Assembly (NCBI RefSeq): GCF_000718005.1
Contig: NZ_JODV01000022.1
DNA length: 64,000 bases
Strand: one strand, 5' to 3'
Source: Actinoalloteichus_B caeruleus
Lineage (GTDB): Bacteria; Actinomycetota; Actinomycetes; Mycobacteriales; Pseudonocardiaceae
The notes below the pieces were generated by a model, which was not told the DNA's origin, ran no database searches, and saw nothing but the letters and a program-made list of their open reading frames with translations. Below, one piece after another: positions 38,350 to 47,954 of the stretch. The position numbers and the translations under genes were made by a program. Positions within the stretch are counted from its first letter, which is position 1. Each line of letters opens with the position of its first letter.

Positions 38350-39533
38350 TGGGACTCCTCCTGGGGGGCTGTGGGGCTGAGACGGGAGATGTCGTGCGCG
38401 GTCCGGCCGTCCAACGCGAGGTCGACGCAGATCTGGCCCAGCAGGGGCACGAACTTGAAGCCCCAGCCGGCGCTGTAGAGCACCAGGTGCTCGCCGTGGT
38501 CGACCAGGCCCTGCGCGGTGCCGAGGAAGAACTGGCGACGCGGGTCGCCGGGCAGCACCGCCAGGCAGGTGCCGGTGCGCACCGGTTCCGGGTCGAGCGC
38601 CGGCAGGTGCCGGCCGATGAACTCACCGATGCGGCTGATGTGCCGGGGGTTGGGCGTGTTGGTGGCCAGGTCGGCGTGCTCCAGCGCGTCGACCTCGAAC
38701 ACCGGTCCCAGCCGGACCAGTTCGCTGGGCGACCACGGGTTCCGGCCGAACCCGTAGAACAGGTTCGTGTCCTCGGGAGTGGGTTCCTGGAAGACGAACC
38801 AGAACGGGAAGTCCACGTCCTCCGAGCGGCGCCGCATCGTCACCAGCGCCATCTCGTACAGCCGGATGTCGATCGACGCGCCCAGCGGCGCGAGGAGGTC
38901 GTTGGCGTGGGCCCCGTTGGCCAACACCACCTTCGACGCGCGGTAGCGGCCCCGGTCGGTGCGCAGGCTCACCCCGTCGGCGTCCGGGACGAGTTCCAGC
39001 ACCCGCTCCCCGCCACGCAGGTCGCAGCCCTCCTCCTGCGCCAGGCCGTAGAGCGCCGCGATGGTGCCCCGCACGTCGATCGTGCCGCCCTGGGGCTGGA
39101 GGAAGCCCGCGAAGTGGTCCGGCAGGTTGGTGAACCCGAACCGGCTCTCGATCTCGCGGGCCGTCAGCCAGTCGTAGCCCACGCCGAGCTTGTCCATCAT
39201 GCGGGCGGTGCCCGCGATCTGACCCTCGTTGGTCTCGACCTCGACATCCCCGAACCACAGGCTGCCGATCTCGTGGATCAGCGTCCGCTCGGCGAGGTCC
39301 TCCAACCGGCGCCACTGCGGCAGCGCGGCCAGCGTCAGCTGGAACAGGTCCTCCTGGGTGTACTGGAGCCGCCAGTGCCGCTCCGCCCCGCTGGTCCCCA
39401 ACCGTTCGTTGAAGAATCCGACGCGGTCCAGTACCAGGGTGCGGCTGCCCCGTGCCGCGGCCTGCCAGCCGCAGGACAGCCCCACGGGGCCACCCCCGAT
39501 CACGACGACGTCGTACTCGGTCTGCTCACTCAC
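38346..39533 (-). CDS. NikD-like FAD oxidase forming picolinate
   Basis: 395 residues from a GTG at 39533 with GGAAGG upstream. Monomeric sarcosine oxidase/NikD family: dinucleotide motif GGGPVG at 13-18, a flavin-linking cysteine Cys323 in TGTCLAVLPGD (NikD, as I recall, uses Cys321), and the AGWGFKFVPLLG C-terminal flavin segment. NikD oxidises piperideine-2-carboxylate to picolinate. Coupled to the lysine aminotransferase gene before it and overlapping the hybrid synthase gene after it, which fits supply of the starter unit. Confidence 0.9.
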   Translation of the reverse strand: MSEQTEYDVVVIGGGPVGLSCGWQAAARGSRTLVLDRVGFFNERLGTSGAERHWRLQYTQEDLFQLTLAALPQWRRLEDLAERTLIHEIGSLWFGDVEVETNEGQIAGTARMMDKLGVGYDWLTAREIESRFGFTNLPDHFAGFLQPQGGTIDVRGTIAALYGLAQEEGCDLRGGERVLELVPDADGVSLRTDRGRYRASKVVLANGAHANDLLAPLGASIDIRLYEMALVTMRRRSEDVDFPFWFVFQEPTPEDTNLFYGFGRNPWSPSELVRLGPVFEVDALEHADLATNTPNPRHISRIGEFIGRHLPALDPEPVRTGTCLAVLPGDPRRQFFLGTAQGLVDHGEHLVLYSAGWGFKFVPLLGQICVDLALDGRTAHDISRLSPTAPQEESQ

Positions 39534-39561
39534 TGCTCAGCGCCTTCCTGCCCGGTGGGCG

Positions 39562-40812
39562 TCAAGTCCGCGCCAACGCGCGGATGCCGTTCTCCGCCTC
39601 GGCCAACGTCCGGTCCAGCACCTCCAGCAGGTGGGAGACCTGCGCGTCGGAGAGACTCGGCTGGCAGGGCAGGTTGATCTGCCGTTCGAACCACAGGCGT
39701 TCGACGACCGGGCACTCACCCAGCTCGTGCCCCCTGGCTCGCCACTCGGGCAGCAGGTGCAGCGGGAAGTACCGCAGCCGCATCTCGACCCCCCGCTGGT
39801 CGAGGCTGTCGACCACGGCGTCGCGCGCCTGGCCGTCCTCGGTCTCCAGCAGGAACGTGTAGAGGTGGTAGGCGCTCACCACACCGGGTGGCTCCTGGAC
39901 GGGGCGTGCGAACGAGTAGCGTTCCAGCACGGCGTTGATCTTCGCCGCGATCGCCCGCCTCCGGGAGATCAGCCGGTCCAGCCGGTCCAACTGGGCCAGG
40001 CCCATGGCCGCGCCCGGTTCGCACAACGTCGCGTTCGTCCCCGGGTGCCGGATCTCCACGCAGTCATGGGTGAAGGCGTTGCCGGGGTGCAACATCCACG
40101 CCGAGGCCCGCTTGCGGTCGCCGATGAGCCTGGGGGCGTCGGCGTACACGCTGTCGGACTCGTTGGAGCGCATCAGGTCCAGCCGCTCCGCCCAGTCGTC
40201 CCGGTTGACCGTCACCATGCCGCCCTCGCCGAGGGTGGTGATGTTCTTGCTGGAGTGGAAGCTGAAGCACCCGATGTCGGCGAGCGTCCCGGGCCGCCGC
40301 CCGTGGTAGACGCTGCCCAGCGCGTGCGCGCAGTCCTCCAGCACCAGGAGGTCGTGCGCGCGGGCGATGCGCATGATCTCGTTCATGTCCGCGACCAGCC
40401 CGCCGTAGTGCACCAGCAGGATCGCCCGGGTCCGGTCGGTGATCAACGCCTCGACGCTCCGGGGGTCGGCGTTGAGGGTGTGCGGGTCCACGTCGCAGAA
40501 CCGCACCGTCACCGGCGCGTCCAACAGGGGTTGCACCGTGGCCTTGTACGTCTGGGGGGTCGCGATCACCTCGTCCCCGGGGCGCAGGCCGAGCAGCGCG
40601 ATGCCGAGTTGCACCGCCACCGTGCCGCTGGTGACCGACACCGCGTGCCGACTGCCCACCAGATCGGCGAACCGCCGCTCGAAGGCCTCGCGATAACCAC
40701 CTGCGGACAGAGTCTGGTCTGACCGCAGCGCCTCGCTCACGGCACCGAGCTCCGTGTCGCCGAGCACCGTGCCGCGCGAAGGATAGGGAACCATGTACCG
40801 GTCTGCTGGCAT
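39562..40812 (-). CDS. DegT/DnrJ-type aminotransferase, likely L-lysine 2-aminotransferase
   Basis: 416 residues from the ATG at 40812; the extra upstream codons look noncoding. PLP fold type I: Asp160 in LVLEDCAHALGS and the Schiff-base Lys189 in FSFHSSKNITTLGEGG. NikC, the nikkomycin lysine 2-aminotransferase, belongs to this family and pairs with NikD exactly as here, so the inferred reaction is L-lysine to the 2-keto acid that cyclises to piperideine-2-carboxylate. First gene of the operon that runs to the thioesterase at 25848. Confidence 0.85.
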   Translation of the reverse strand: MPADRYMVPYPSRGTVLGDTELGAVSEALRSDQTLSAGGYREAFERRFADLVGSRHAVSVTSGTVAVQLGIALLGLRPGDEVIATPQTYKATVQPLLDAPVTVRFCDVDPHTLNADPRSVEALITDRTRAILLVHYGGLVADMNEIMRIARAHDLLVLEDCAHALGSVYHGRRPGTLADIGCFSFHSSKNITTLGEGGMVTVNRDDWAERLDLMRSNESDSVYADAPRLIGDRKRASAWMLHPGNAFTHDCVEIRHPGTNATLCEPGAAMGLAQLDRLDRLISRRRAIAAKINAVLERYSFARPVQEPPGVVSAYHLYTFLLETEDGQARDAVVDSLDQRGVEMRLRYFPLHLLPEWRARGHELGECPVVERLWFERQINLPCQPSLSDAQVSHLLEVLDRTLAEAENGIRALART

Positions 40813-41042
40813 ACCGCCGTCACTTCTCCGTAGTTCCGGGAACCGCCGTCGCCGCGTTCCGCACACGCGGTCGGTCAATTCACCTGGGCCCGCGATTTCG
40901 ATCCTCCGGGCCCGTGCCTGGTATGGCTACTGGCCGTTCGGTACTGAAGGTTCTACGACCAGAGTCGGATTTCTCCGGAGCGCCGTCGGCAATACCTTGA
41001 TCAGGTGTCGGACAATTCCTGCTGCGCGGTGAGGGCGACGTC
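40813..41042. promoter_or_regulatory. Divergent promoter region of the core operon and the loading gene
   Basis: 230 bases separate the starts of the minus-strand core operon and the plus-strand loading gene, and are locally AT-richer than the genes. It must carry both promoters. I could not fix the boxes; GGGCCC half-sites near 40887 and 40912 flank a possible operator. Confidence 0.4.
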
Positions 41043-42995
41043 GTGGAAGAACTGCGAAGGATTCTGACCGAACTCGGTGTCGAGGAGCAGGAGATCGCGC
41101 CCGACCTGCGGTTGCGCGCCCACCTCGCGCTCGATTCCACCGAGACCGTGGAACTGGAGGCCCGGCTCGGCCGTGACTACGGCATCGTGGTCGACCTGTG
41201 GGACGCACACGACTACACCCTGGGTGAGCTCAGCGCGCGCATCGAGGCCGCCGGCGCCACCCCCGCGGCCGGGGACGAGCACGCCGCCCCCGCGGTCAAC
41301 GGCGGTGGGGCCCCGGCCACCGACACCGCGGCCCCCGGCGGGGACGCTTCCCGAACCGGCGAGGACGGGCTGGTGCGCATCTCACCGGCGCGGGCGGCCG
41401 AGTACCGGTCGGCCGGCTACTGGATCCCCCGCCGCGTCGACCAGATCGTGCTCGACGACGCCCCCGCCGAAGCCGACCAGGTCGCCCTCGTCGCCGGCGA
41501 ACGCCGGCTGACCCGCGGCGAGCTCCGCTCGGCGGTGAGCGCGACCGTGGCACGGCTGACCGCGCTCGGGGTGCGCGCGGGCGACATGGTCGTCGTGCAA
41601 CTGCCCAACGAGCCCGAACTCGTCGTGCTGGCGCTCGCGCTGTCCCGCATCGGCGCCACCCCGATCATGACGCCGATCGCCCTCCGGCACTACGAACTCG
41701 ACCACGTCGTCCGCACGGCCCGCCCGGTGGCCATCGCGGTCCCCCGCCGGCACACGCGGTTCGACCACCTCGCCATGGCCCAGCGGCTGCGGGAGGAACA
41801 CGCCTGCCTGGGCACCGTGTTGCTCAGCGGAGAGCCCGACCCCTCCTGCGTCGACCTGGCCGCGCTGTGCGCCCCCGCCGAGGACGGCGCCGGGGGACCG
41901 GCGGTCCAGGACACCGCCGAGCCCGCGCCCGACCTCGACCGGGCCGCGTTGTGCCTGCTCTCCAGCGGCACCACCGGACCCCCCAAGGTCATCCCCCGGC
42001 TCCAGGAGGCCTACGGCTACCAGCTGCGCCACACCCCCGCCCTGGCCGGTGTCGGACCCGAGTCGGTGTACCTGGCCGTCATGCCAGCCACCCACGGGTT
42101 CGTCCTGGGCTGCCCGGGGGTGCTGGGCACCCTCGCCGCCGGGGGACGCGTCGTCCTGGGAGCCAGCACCGAACCGGAACAGGCCTTCGCCCTCGTCGAA
42201 CGGGAACGGGTCACCCACACCACCCTCGTCCCCGCCCTGGTCGAACGGTGGGTCGACGCGGGCCGCGCCACCACCCACGACCTGTCGAGCCTGCGTGTCC
42301 TCCAGGTGGGCGGCGCCCGCCCACGCCGAGGCCAGGTGGAGGAGGTGCCCGCCGTGCTCGGGTGCCAGGTCCAGCAGTGCTACGGCATGAGCGAGGGACT
42401 GCTCTGCTACACGGCCCTCGACGACACCGACGAGGTCGTGTTCGACACCCAGGGCCGGCCGGCGTCCCCGGCCGACGAGATCCGGGTCGTCGACGACGCC
42501 GGCGACCCGGTGCCACCGGGGGAACTCGGCGCGCTGCTGACCCGGGGCCCCTACACCGTCGCCGGGTACTACGGCGACGAGGAGTCCAACGCGAGCACCT
42601 TCACCGCCGACGGCTTCTACCGGACGGGGGACCTGGTCCGGGTGCACCCCTCCGGCTCCCTGATCGTCGAGGGGCGCAACCGGGACGTCATCAACCGGGG
42701 CGGCGAGAAGATCTCGGCGGTCGAGCTCGAACTGATGGCGGCCGAGCACCCCTCGATCGCGTCCGCGGCGGCCGTCGCCGGCCCCCACCCCCGCTACGGG
42801 GAGGAGGTGTGCCTCTTCGTGGTGGCCGACGGGACCCCGCCCACGCTCGTCGACGTCCGCCGGTACCTCGTCCACCGCGGCCTGGCCCGCTACAAGCTCC
42901 CGGAGCGCCTGGAGTTCGTCGACGCGCTGCCCTACCTGGGCATCGGCAAGGTGGACAAGAAGCGGTTGCGCGCCCTCGCCGCCGAGGACCGGTAG
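41043..42995 (+). CDS. PCP-A loading protein (picolinate-activating aryl-AMP ligase with N-terminal carrier)
   Basis: 650 residues from a GTG at 41043. Carrier protein first, about residues 1-75, with Ser32 in LALDSTETVEL; then a linker rich in Ala/Gly/Pro; then an adenylation domain about 105-645 of the aryl-acid type (DhbE-like): LLSSGTTGPPKVIPR core, YGMSEGLLCYT, YRTGDLVR and the catalytic Lys in LGIGKVDKK. Carrier-before-ligase order is the reverse of most modules and is what I recall for the picolinate loading protein (CaeA1) of this pathway. Divergent from the core operon. Confidence 0.9.
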   Translation: MEELRRILTELGVEEQEIAPDLRLRAHLALDSTETVELEARLGRDYGIVVDLWDAHDYTLGELSARIEAAGATPAAGDEHAAPAVNGGGAPATDTAAPGGDASRTGEDGLVRISPARAAEYRSAGYWIPRRVDQIVLDDAPAEADQVALVAGERRLTRGELRSAVSATVARLTALGVRAGDMVVVQLPNEPELVVLALALSRIGATPIMTPIALRHYELDHVVRTARPVAIAVPRRHTRFDHLAMAQRLREEHACLGTVLLSGEPDPSCVDLAALCAPAEDGAGGPAVQDTAEPAPDLDRAALCLLSSGTTGPPKVIPRLQEAYGYQLRHTPALAGVGPESVYLAVMPATHGFVLGCPGVLGTLAAGGRVVLGASTEPEQAFALVERERVTHTTLVPALVERWVDAGRATTHDLSSLRVLQVGGARPRRGQVEEVPAVLGCQVQQCYGMSEGLLCYTALDDTDEVVFDTQGRPASPADEIRVVDDAGDPVPPGELGALLTRGPYTVAGYYGDEESNASTFTADGFYRTGDLVRVHPSGSLIVEGRNRDVINRGGEKISAVELELMAAEHPSIASAAAVAGPHPRYGEEVCLFVVADGTPPTLVDVRRYLVHRGLARYKLPERLEFVDALPYLGIGKVDKKRLRALAAEDR

Positions 42996-43358
42996 CGGCG
43001 GGGGAGGGCCACCCCGCATCCGCACCCCGCCGGGTGGCCAGCGACCACCGGGTTGCCCGCCGCCGACCGAGCGGCCGCCCCGTCGACCGTCGGCCGCGGC
43101 GCGGTCGGGGTTGGGCCCGGCCGGTGCCGACCCCGAACCTCCGGCGGGGCGGGAGCGGCGCGGGCCCCCGGGGATGACGGACCACCGCGCCGACGGAGCG
43201 GGACACCACGGAACTCGACCGCCGGCCCCTACCGCCGGACGACGAGGGGGGAGGGGCACGGGCCACCCATCGCGCCACCCGAAACGCCGGGCCATCCCCG
43301 GCTCGCCACGCGGCGACGGCGCGATCCGGGCGACCAGCGCCCCCCCACCACCGCCGGT
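42996..43358. other. Gene-free gap between convergent genes
   Basis: 363 bases between the loading gene and the monooxygenase gene, both ending here. Very GC-rich with many short inverted repeats; no one hairpin stands out as the terminator. Confidence 0.4.
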
Positions 43359-44474
43359 TCACCCGCCGCGACGCGGTGGCACCCGGTGGGCGGCGATGTC
43401 GAACGCGCTCCCCGGCCACCCGTCCAGCCCAGGGGACCCCGGCCCCGGGTACATGTACGACACACCCCGCACCGACTCCTCCAGGGTCAGGTCCACCATC
43501 GGCCGCTGCGCCGCCTCCCACGAGCGCAACCCCGCCTGGACATCCCCCGACCCGTCCACCGAACGCGCCAGGGCCAGCGAGTTCGACAGCGCCGTGCCCG
43601 CGCCCTGCCCCAGCGTGGGTGGCATGGCGTGCGCCGCGTCCCCGACCAGACCCACCCGGCCCACCGACCAGGTGGTGAGCCGCAGCGCCTCGTACCGGTC
43701 GAACCGAGGCCTCGGCGGCAGCTCGGACAACAGCGACCGCAGCGGGGGGAAGGTCGCGCACCACGGCCCCGGGTCGAGCGGTCGGCGCAACGCCGGATCG
43801 GTCTCCTCCGCCCCGAGCAGCAGGTACAGGACCTCGTTCCCGCACGGCACGTACAACACGCGCCGCCGGGACCGGGAGTCGCTGAAGTTGACGTACTGGC
43901 GCCACATGTCCCCACCACCCGGGACCCGGCCCCAGGGCACCAACAACCGGCACGCTCCCGCGGAGAACACCACGTGCTCGGTCGGCACGCCCAGACTGAC
44001 CCGCAGCGCGGAGCGGATGCCCTCGGCGCTCACCACCAGGTCCGCCTCCCACCGGTGCCCACCGGCGGTCAGCAACGCGCCGTCGGGGTCCGCGCCCACC
44101 GCCCTGGACCTCGTCCGCACCCGCACTCCCGCCTCGCCCGCGGCCGAGAGCAGCGACGTCATGAGACGGTGGCGGGGCAGGGTCACCAGGCGCAGCCCGC
44201 CCCGCGCGGCCAGGGGGCGCACGCCGATCCGCTCGCCGGTGGCCGTGCGCTCCTCCCACAGCACGGCCTCGTGGCAGCCCGCCAGTACCCGGTCGACGAC
44301 CCCGAGCTCCCGCAGGACGTGCAGGCCGTTGTCCCAGAGGAAGATCCCCGCGCCGAAGGTGCGCGGCCGATCGGCGGATTCGTGGACCTGGACCCGCCAC
44401 CCGAGACGGGCGAGTTCGGTGGCGACCGTCAGTCCCGCGAAGCCGGCGCCCGCGATTTCCGCTGATTTTCGCAC
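43359..44474 (-). CDS. FAD-dependent monooxygenase (PHBH/TetX type)
   Basis: 371 residues from a GTG at 44474, placed just before the dinucleotide motif GAGFAG (residues 9-14); a TTG at 44510 is an alternative. Other family marks: the DG-type segment VVSAEGIRSALR and VGLVGDAAHAMPPTLGQG, which binds FAD ribityl. Such single-component enzymes hydroxylate aromatic rings or oxidise amines using NAD(P)H. No step of the basic caerulomycin route obviously needs it, so it may add a ring hydroxyl or act in resistance. Shares its upstream region with crmG. Confidence 0.85.
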   Translation of the reverse strand: MRKSAEIAGAGFAGLTVATELARLGWRVQVHESADRPRTFGAGIFLWDNGLHVLRELGVVDRVLAGCHEAVLWEERTATGERIGVRPLAARGGLRLVTLPRHRLMTSLLSAAGEAGVRVRTRSRAVGADPDGALLTAGGHRWEADLVVSAEGIRSALRVSLGVPTEHVVFSAGACRLLVPWGRVPGGGDMWRQYVNFSDSRSRRRVLYVPCGNEVLYLLLGAEETDPALRRPLDPGPWCATFPPLRSLLSELPPRPRFDRYEALRLTTWSVGRVGLVGDAAHAMPPTLGQGAGTALSNSLALARSVDGSGDVQAGLRSWEAAQRPMVDLTLEESVRGVSYMYPGPGSPGLDGWPGSAFDIAAHRVPPRRGG

Positions 44475-44557
44475 CGTACCACTATTCCAGGGAAAATTAT
44501 GGCGGAACAATATGGCGGTGGTAGGAGTCGCGTTCTATGCCATGCGATGTAGACCCG

Positions 44558-44586
44558 TTGTACCCGTGGCGGAGAACGACTCTAAT
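44558..44586 (+). promoter_or_regulatory. crmG promoter
   Basis: -35 TTGTAC at 44558-44563 and -10 TCTAAT at 44581-44586, spacer 17 bases, in an AT-rich pocket. Predicted start near 44593, followed directly by the palindrome at 44604. Confidence 0.6.
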
Positions 44587-44603
44587 GAAGAGGTCGGCAC
44601 GGC

Positions 44604-44629
44604 GGGGAATGGTCACGTGACCAGTCCCC
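44604..44629. promoter_or_regulatory. 26-base operator-like palindrome in the crmG leader
   Basis: Core TGGTCACGTGACCA (44610-44623) is a perfect 14-base palindrome, extended by GGGGA and TCCCC arms with one mismatched pair. It lies about 11 bases after the predicted start, a position where a bound repressor would block transcription. Confidence 0.65.
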
Positions 44630-44749
44630 CCACGCGTCGCACCGCCGGTTCCGGCATGGTGGGCGACGCGATGCCGAGAACCCCAGCGCCGGCCGTTCCC
44701 GGTACCGGTCGGCGGCACGGACGTTCCCCGCACAGGAAAGAGGTTGGTG

Positions 44750-46321
44750 ATGACCCATCCATCCGGTGAGCCCGTCTACGCGGACGCCGTACTGAACGGC
44801 TGGCTGACGAGCATGGGACTCGGAGTCGAGTACGTCCGCGCCGAGGGGAACACGGTCTACTACCTCGACGACGAGGGCAGGGAGGTCCCGGTCCTCGACC
44901 ACGCCTGCGGTTTCGGATCCCTCATCTTCGGGCACAACCACCCCGAGATCATCGCCCACGCCAAGGCCGCCCTGGACGCCGGCACCGTCGTCCACGCCCA
45001 GCTCTCCCGACAGCCCCGCGCCAACCAGATCAGCCGCATCCTCAACGACATCATGCGGCGCGAGACCGGCCGTGACGACCGCTACAACGCCATCTTCGCC
45101 AACAGCGGAGCCGAGGCCAACGAGATCTGCATGAAGCACGCGGAGCTCGAACGGCAGGAGCGGATCACCGCGCTGTTCGCCGAGATCGACGCCGAACTCG
45201 ACACCGCCAGGGAAGCCCTCACCACCGGAACGGCCACCCTGGACACCGCCTCCCTCCCCCTCGTCGGTGGCGGGGCGGGCGACGTCGACGGCGTCATCGC
45301 CGAGATCCACCGCCACAACGACGAACGCCGCGCCGAACGGCCGCTGTTCCTCACCCTGGACGGCTCCTTCCACGGCAAACTCGTCGGCAGCATCCAGCTC
45401 ACCCAGAACGAACCCTGGCGGACCCCGTTCACCGCGTTGTCGTCACCGGCGCGTTTCCTGCCCGCCGACGAGCCGGAGCTCATCGGCAAGATCGTCGAGG
45501 ACGAGCGTCGGAGCGTGCTCACCCTGTCCCTCGACAAGGACACCGTCCGGGTCGTCGAACGGGACTTCCCCGTCGTCGCCGCCATCTTCGTCGAACCCGT
45601 GCGCGGGGGATCCGGGATGAAGACGGTGACACCGGAACTGGCCGAGGAACTCCACCGGCTCCGCGACACCCTCGGCTGCCCGCTGGTCGTCGACGAGGTG
45701 CAGACCGGCATCGGTCGCACCGGGGCGTTCTTCGGCAGCGCGCTCCTGGGCATCCGAGGCGACTACTACACGCTGGCCAAGGCCATCGGGGGCGGGATCG
45801 TCAAGAACTCGGTGGCCCTGATCCGCCAGGACCGCTTCCTGCCGGCGATGGAGGTCATCCACAGCTCGACCTTCGCCAAGGACGGTCTCTCCGCCTCCAT
45901 CGCGCTCAAGGTGCTGGAGATGGTCGAAGCCGACGGCGGGCGCGTCTACCAGCGGGTGCGGGAGCGCGGGCAGCGGTTGGAGGCCATGCTGGAGTCGGTG
46001 CGCGCCGACCACTCCGACGTGGTCAGCGCGGTCTGGGGGACCGGGCTCATGCTGGCCCTGGAACTGCGGGACCAGTCGAACGCCACCTCCCAGGCGATCC
46101 GGGAGAAGGCGGCCCACGGGTTCCTCGGCTACGTCCTCGCCGGCTTCCTGCTCCGCGAGCACCACATCCGGGTGTTGCCGGCCGGCCCGCGCAGCGGCTT
46201 CCTCCGCTTCTCGCCTTCCCTGTACATCACCGACGAGGAGATCGACCGCACGGAGACGGCGTTGCGTTCGCTGTTCACCGCCCTGCGCGACCAGGACGGG
46301 GACCGACTGGTGCTGTCGTGA
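44750..46321 (+). CDS. crmG: Class III aminotransferase (CrmG-like)
   Basis: 523 residues from the ATG at 44750 (AGGAAAGAGG upstream). Fold type I PLP enzyme, class III: FANSGAEANE at 117-126, Asp315 in VVDEVQTG, Schiff-base Lys344 in LAKAIGGG. An insertion of about 60 residues follows the NSGAEAN helix, making it longer than the usual 430-460; I recall such length for CrmG. Known reaction: transamination of the bipyridine aldehyde to the primary amine, which CrmH then converts to the oxime. Has its own promoter and operator and ends in a strong hairpin. Confidence 0.93.
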   Translation: MTHPSGEPVYADAVLNGWLTSMGLGVEYVRAEGNTVYYLDDEGREVPVLDHACGFGSLIFGHNHPEIIAHAKAALDAGTVVHAQLSRQPRANQISRILNDIMRRETGRDDRYNAIFANSGAEANEICMKHAELERQERITALFAEIDAELDTAREALTTGTATLDTASLPLVGGGAGDVDGVIAEIHRHNDERRAERPLFLTLDGSFHGKLVGSIQLTQNEPWRTPFTALSSPARFLPADEPELIGKIVEDERRSVLTLSLDKDTVRVVERDFPVVAAIFVEPVRGGSGMKTVTPELAEELHRLRDTLGCPLVVDEVQTGIGRTGAFFGSALLGIRGDYYTLAKAIGGGIVKNSVALIRQDRFLPAMEVIHSSTFAKDGLSASIALKVLEMVEADGGRVYQRVRERGQRLEAMLESVRADHSDVVSAVWGTGLMLALELRDQSNATSQAIREKAAHGFLGYVLAGFLLREHHIRVLPAGPRSGFLRFSPSLYITDEEIDRTETALRSLFTALRDQDGDRLVLS

Positions 46322-46326
46322 CCACC

Positions 46327-46368
46327 CCGTCCGGGGGCGGCGCCGTGCGCGGTGCCGCCCCCGGACGG
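46327..46368. terminator. Bidirectional hairpin between crmG and the O-methyltransferase
   Basis: 19-base arms (46327-46345 and 46350-46368) pair fully except for one G-T wobble, with a 4-base TGCG loop. It begins 6 bases after the crmG stop and ends about 70 bases before the convergent methyltransferase stop. Confidence 0.85.
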
Positions 46369-46439
46369 CGGTGAACCCCGCCCGAGTGTCGGTGCGACCT
46401 CCCCGCGTGCTCGGTACTCGGCGGTGGGTCGCGAACCGG

Positions 46440-47501
46440 TCAGACCGGGCGGGCCTCCACCAGGCTGAAGTCCACGTCGGCCGGCAGGTCGATGACGCGT
46501 TCGACGGCGAAACCGGAGTCGCCGCACAACTTCTCGAAGTCCGTGCGGGTCCGTTCCCGGCCGCCGATGAGGACCATCATGTTCAGATCACTCATGTACG
46601 GGTCCTCGGCCGCCTCGATCCGGGCCGTGTCCGAGCTGACGACCTCGGGGAGAACCGGCTCGATGATCAACAACCGGCCCTCCGGCGGGATGCCGGCCCT
46701 GACACGCCGGAGGATCTCGACGCACCGCTCGTCATCCCAGTTGTGCAGCACGCTCTTGATCATGTACAGGTCGGAGCCCGAGGGGACCGAGTCGAAGAAG
46801 TCACCGCCCACCACGCCACAGCGGTCACTCAACCCGGCGCCGTCGAGGGTGGCCTTGGCCTCGGCCACCCCCTGCGGGGTGTCGAACAGGACACCCTTCA
46901 ACGTGGGGAACTCGGCGAGCACCGCGGCGAGCAGGGTGCCGTCCCCGCCACCGATGTCGGTCAGCGAGGTGAACCGGGCGAAGTCGTAGTGCTCGGGCAG
47001 CGACCCCGCCACCCCGTCGGACCTGGTGCGCTGGCTCATCGCCGCGTTGAACAACTGCGACAACTCCGGCTTGTTGGCCATGTACTGGAACACCGGCTCG
47101 TCGAAGAGGTCCTCGAACGCCGTCCGACCGGTTCGCACGCTCGTTCCCAGGTTCAGCCACGCCTCCTGCATGACCGGCTCGGTGAGCAGCAGCACCAGGT
47201 AGTGCAGCGACCGGGGCGTGTCCCGGCGCAGCAGGGAGCCGGCGTCGTTGAGCGCGAAACTCCCCGGGCTCCGCTCCTCGCAGAGCCCCAGGGCGGCCAG
47301 CGCGCGCAGCAGCCTGTTCAACCGCTCCGCCGGGATGTCGTAGGCCTTGGCCAGGTCGTCGACGTGTGCCTCCTCGTCACCGATGGCCTCGGCCAGGTTC
47401 AACCTGGCGGACACGCCCACGACCTGCGTCGCCATCGTGCCGAACAGCCACTGCATCACCTTGCGACGAGCCGCTACCTCCGCGGCGGTCATTTCCGACA
47501 T
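46440..47501 (-). CDS. crmM: SAM-dependent O-methyltransferase
   Basis: 353 residues from the ATG at 47501 (GAGAGG upstream). Two-domain small-molecule O-methyltransferase: N-terminal winged-helix dimerisation domain (about 15-110), SAM motif DIGGGDG at 182-188, catalytic His253 in LHNWDDE. Expected to methylate the 4-hydroxyl of the bipyridine ring, the oxygen left by the malonyl carbonyl. The crmM name is from memory of the caerulomycin cluster and is less sure than the function. Downstream of crmH on the same strand but 450 bases away. Confidence 0.85.
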   Translation of the reverse strand: MSEMTAAEVAARRKVMQWLFGTMATQVVGVSARLNLAEAIGDEEAHVDDLAKAYDIPAERLNRLLRALAALGLCEERSPGSFALNDAGSLLRRDTPRSLHYLVLLLTEPVMQEAWLNLGTSVRTGRTAFEDLFDEPVFQYMANKPELSQLFNAAMSQRTRSDGVAGSLPEHYDFARFTSLTDIGGGDGTLLAAVLAEFPTLKGVLFDTPQGVAEAKATLDGAGLSDRCGVVGGDFFDSVPSGSDLYMIKSVLHNWDDERCVEILRRVRAGIPPEGRLLIIEPVLPEVVSSDTARIEAAEDPYMSDLNMMVLIGGRERTRTDFEKLCGDSGFAVERVIDLPADVDFSLVEARPV

Positions 47502-47954
47502 GGTGTCCTCTCTCAGCGGTTGGGGGTGAGCAAAGCCGGAACGCGTCAACGGCCGGATCCGAGCCGCCGCGAACGCCGGGAACACCGGGGCGCTCCGGAG
47601 GTCGTACCGGCCGGCCGGCCCTCCGGCTCCCCGCTGACCCGCGCCGCGTTCTCGGGCCGGGCCAGGGGGAGCAGGACCGTGCGGTAGGAGGGACGGGACG
47701 AGGGCAGCCTGGGTGACCGCCGGCGGGTCGGTGCTGCCGCACCACGCGCCGACCTCCCACCCGAGCGGGACGGCGGAGGGGGGACGACCGGGGGAGCGGG
47801 TTCCTGGCGCGAGGGCCACACCGGCGCACGGCACCGGCTCGACCACCACACCGCCGGGGCGAGCGTGCCCGGGCCCGGCCACCGGGGCACGGGCTCGGCC
47901 GGCGACCCGATCACCGTCCGCCCCGTACGGGGCGGGGGAAACCCGCCTGGTCCA
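47502..47954. other. Gene-free gap between crmH and the O-methyltransferase
   Basis: About 450 bases, GC-rich, no supported gene. A TTGACG hexamer on the minus strand near 47546 could be a -35 box of the methyltransferase, but no good -10 follows. Confidence 0.4.
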
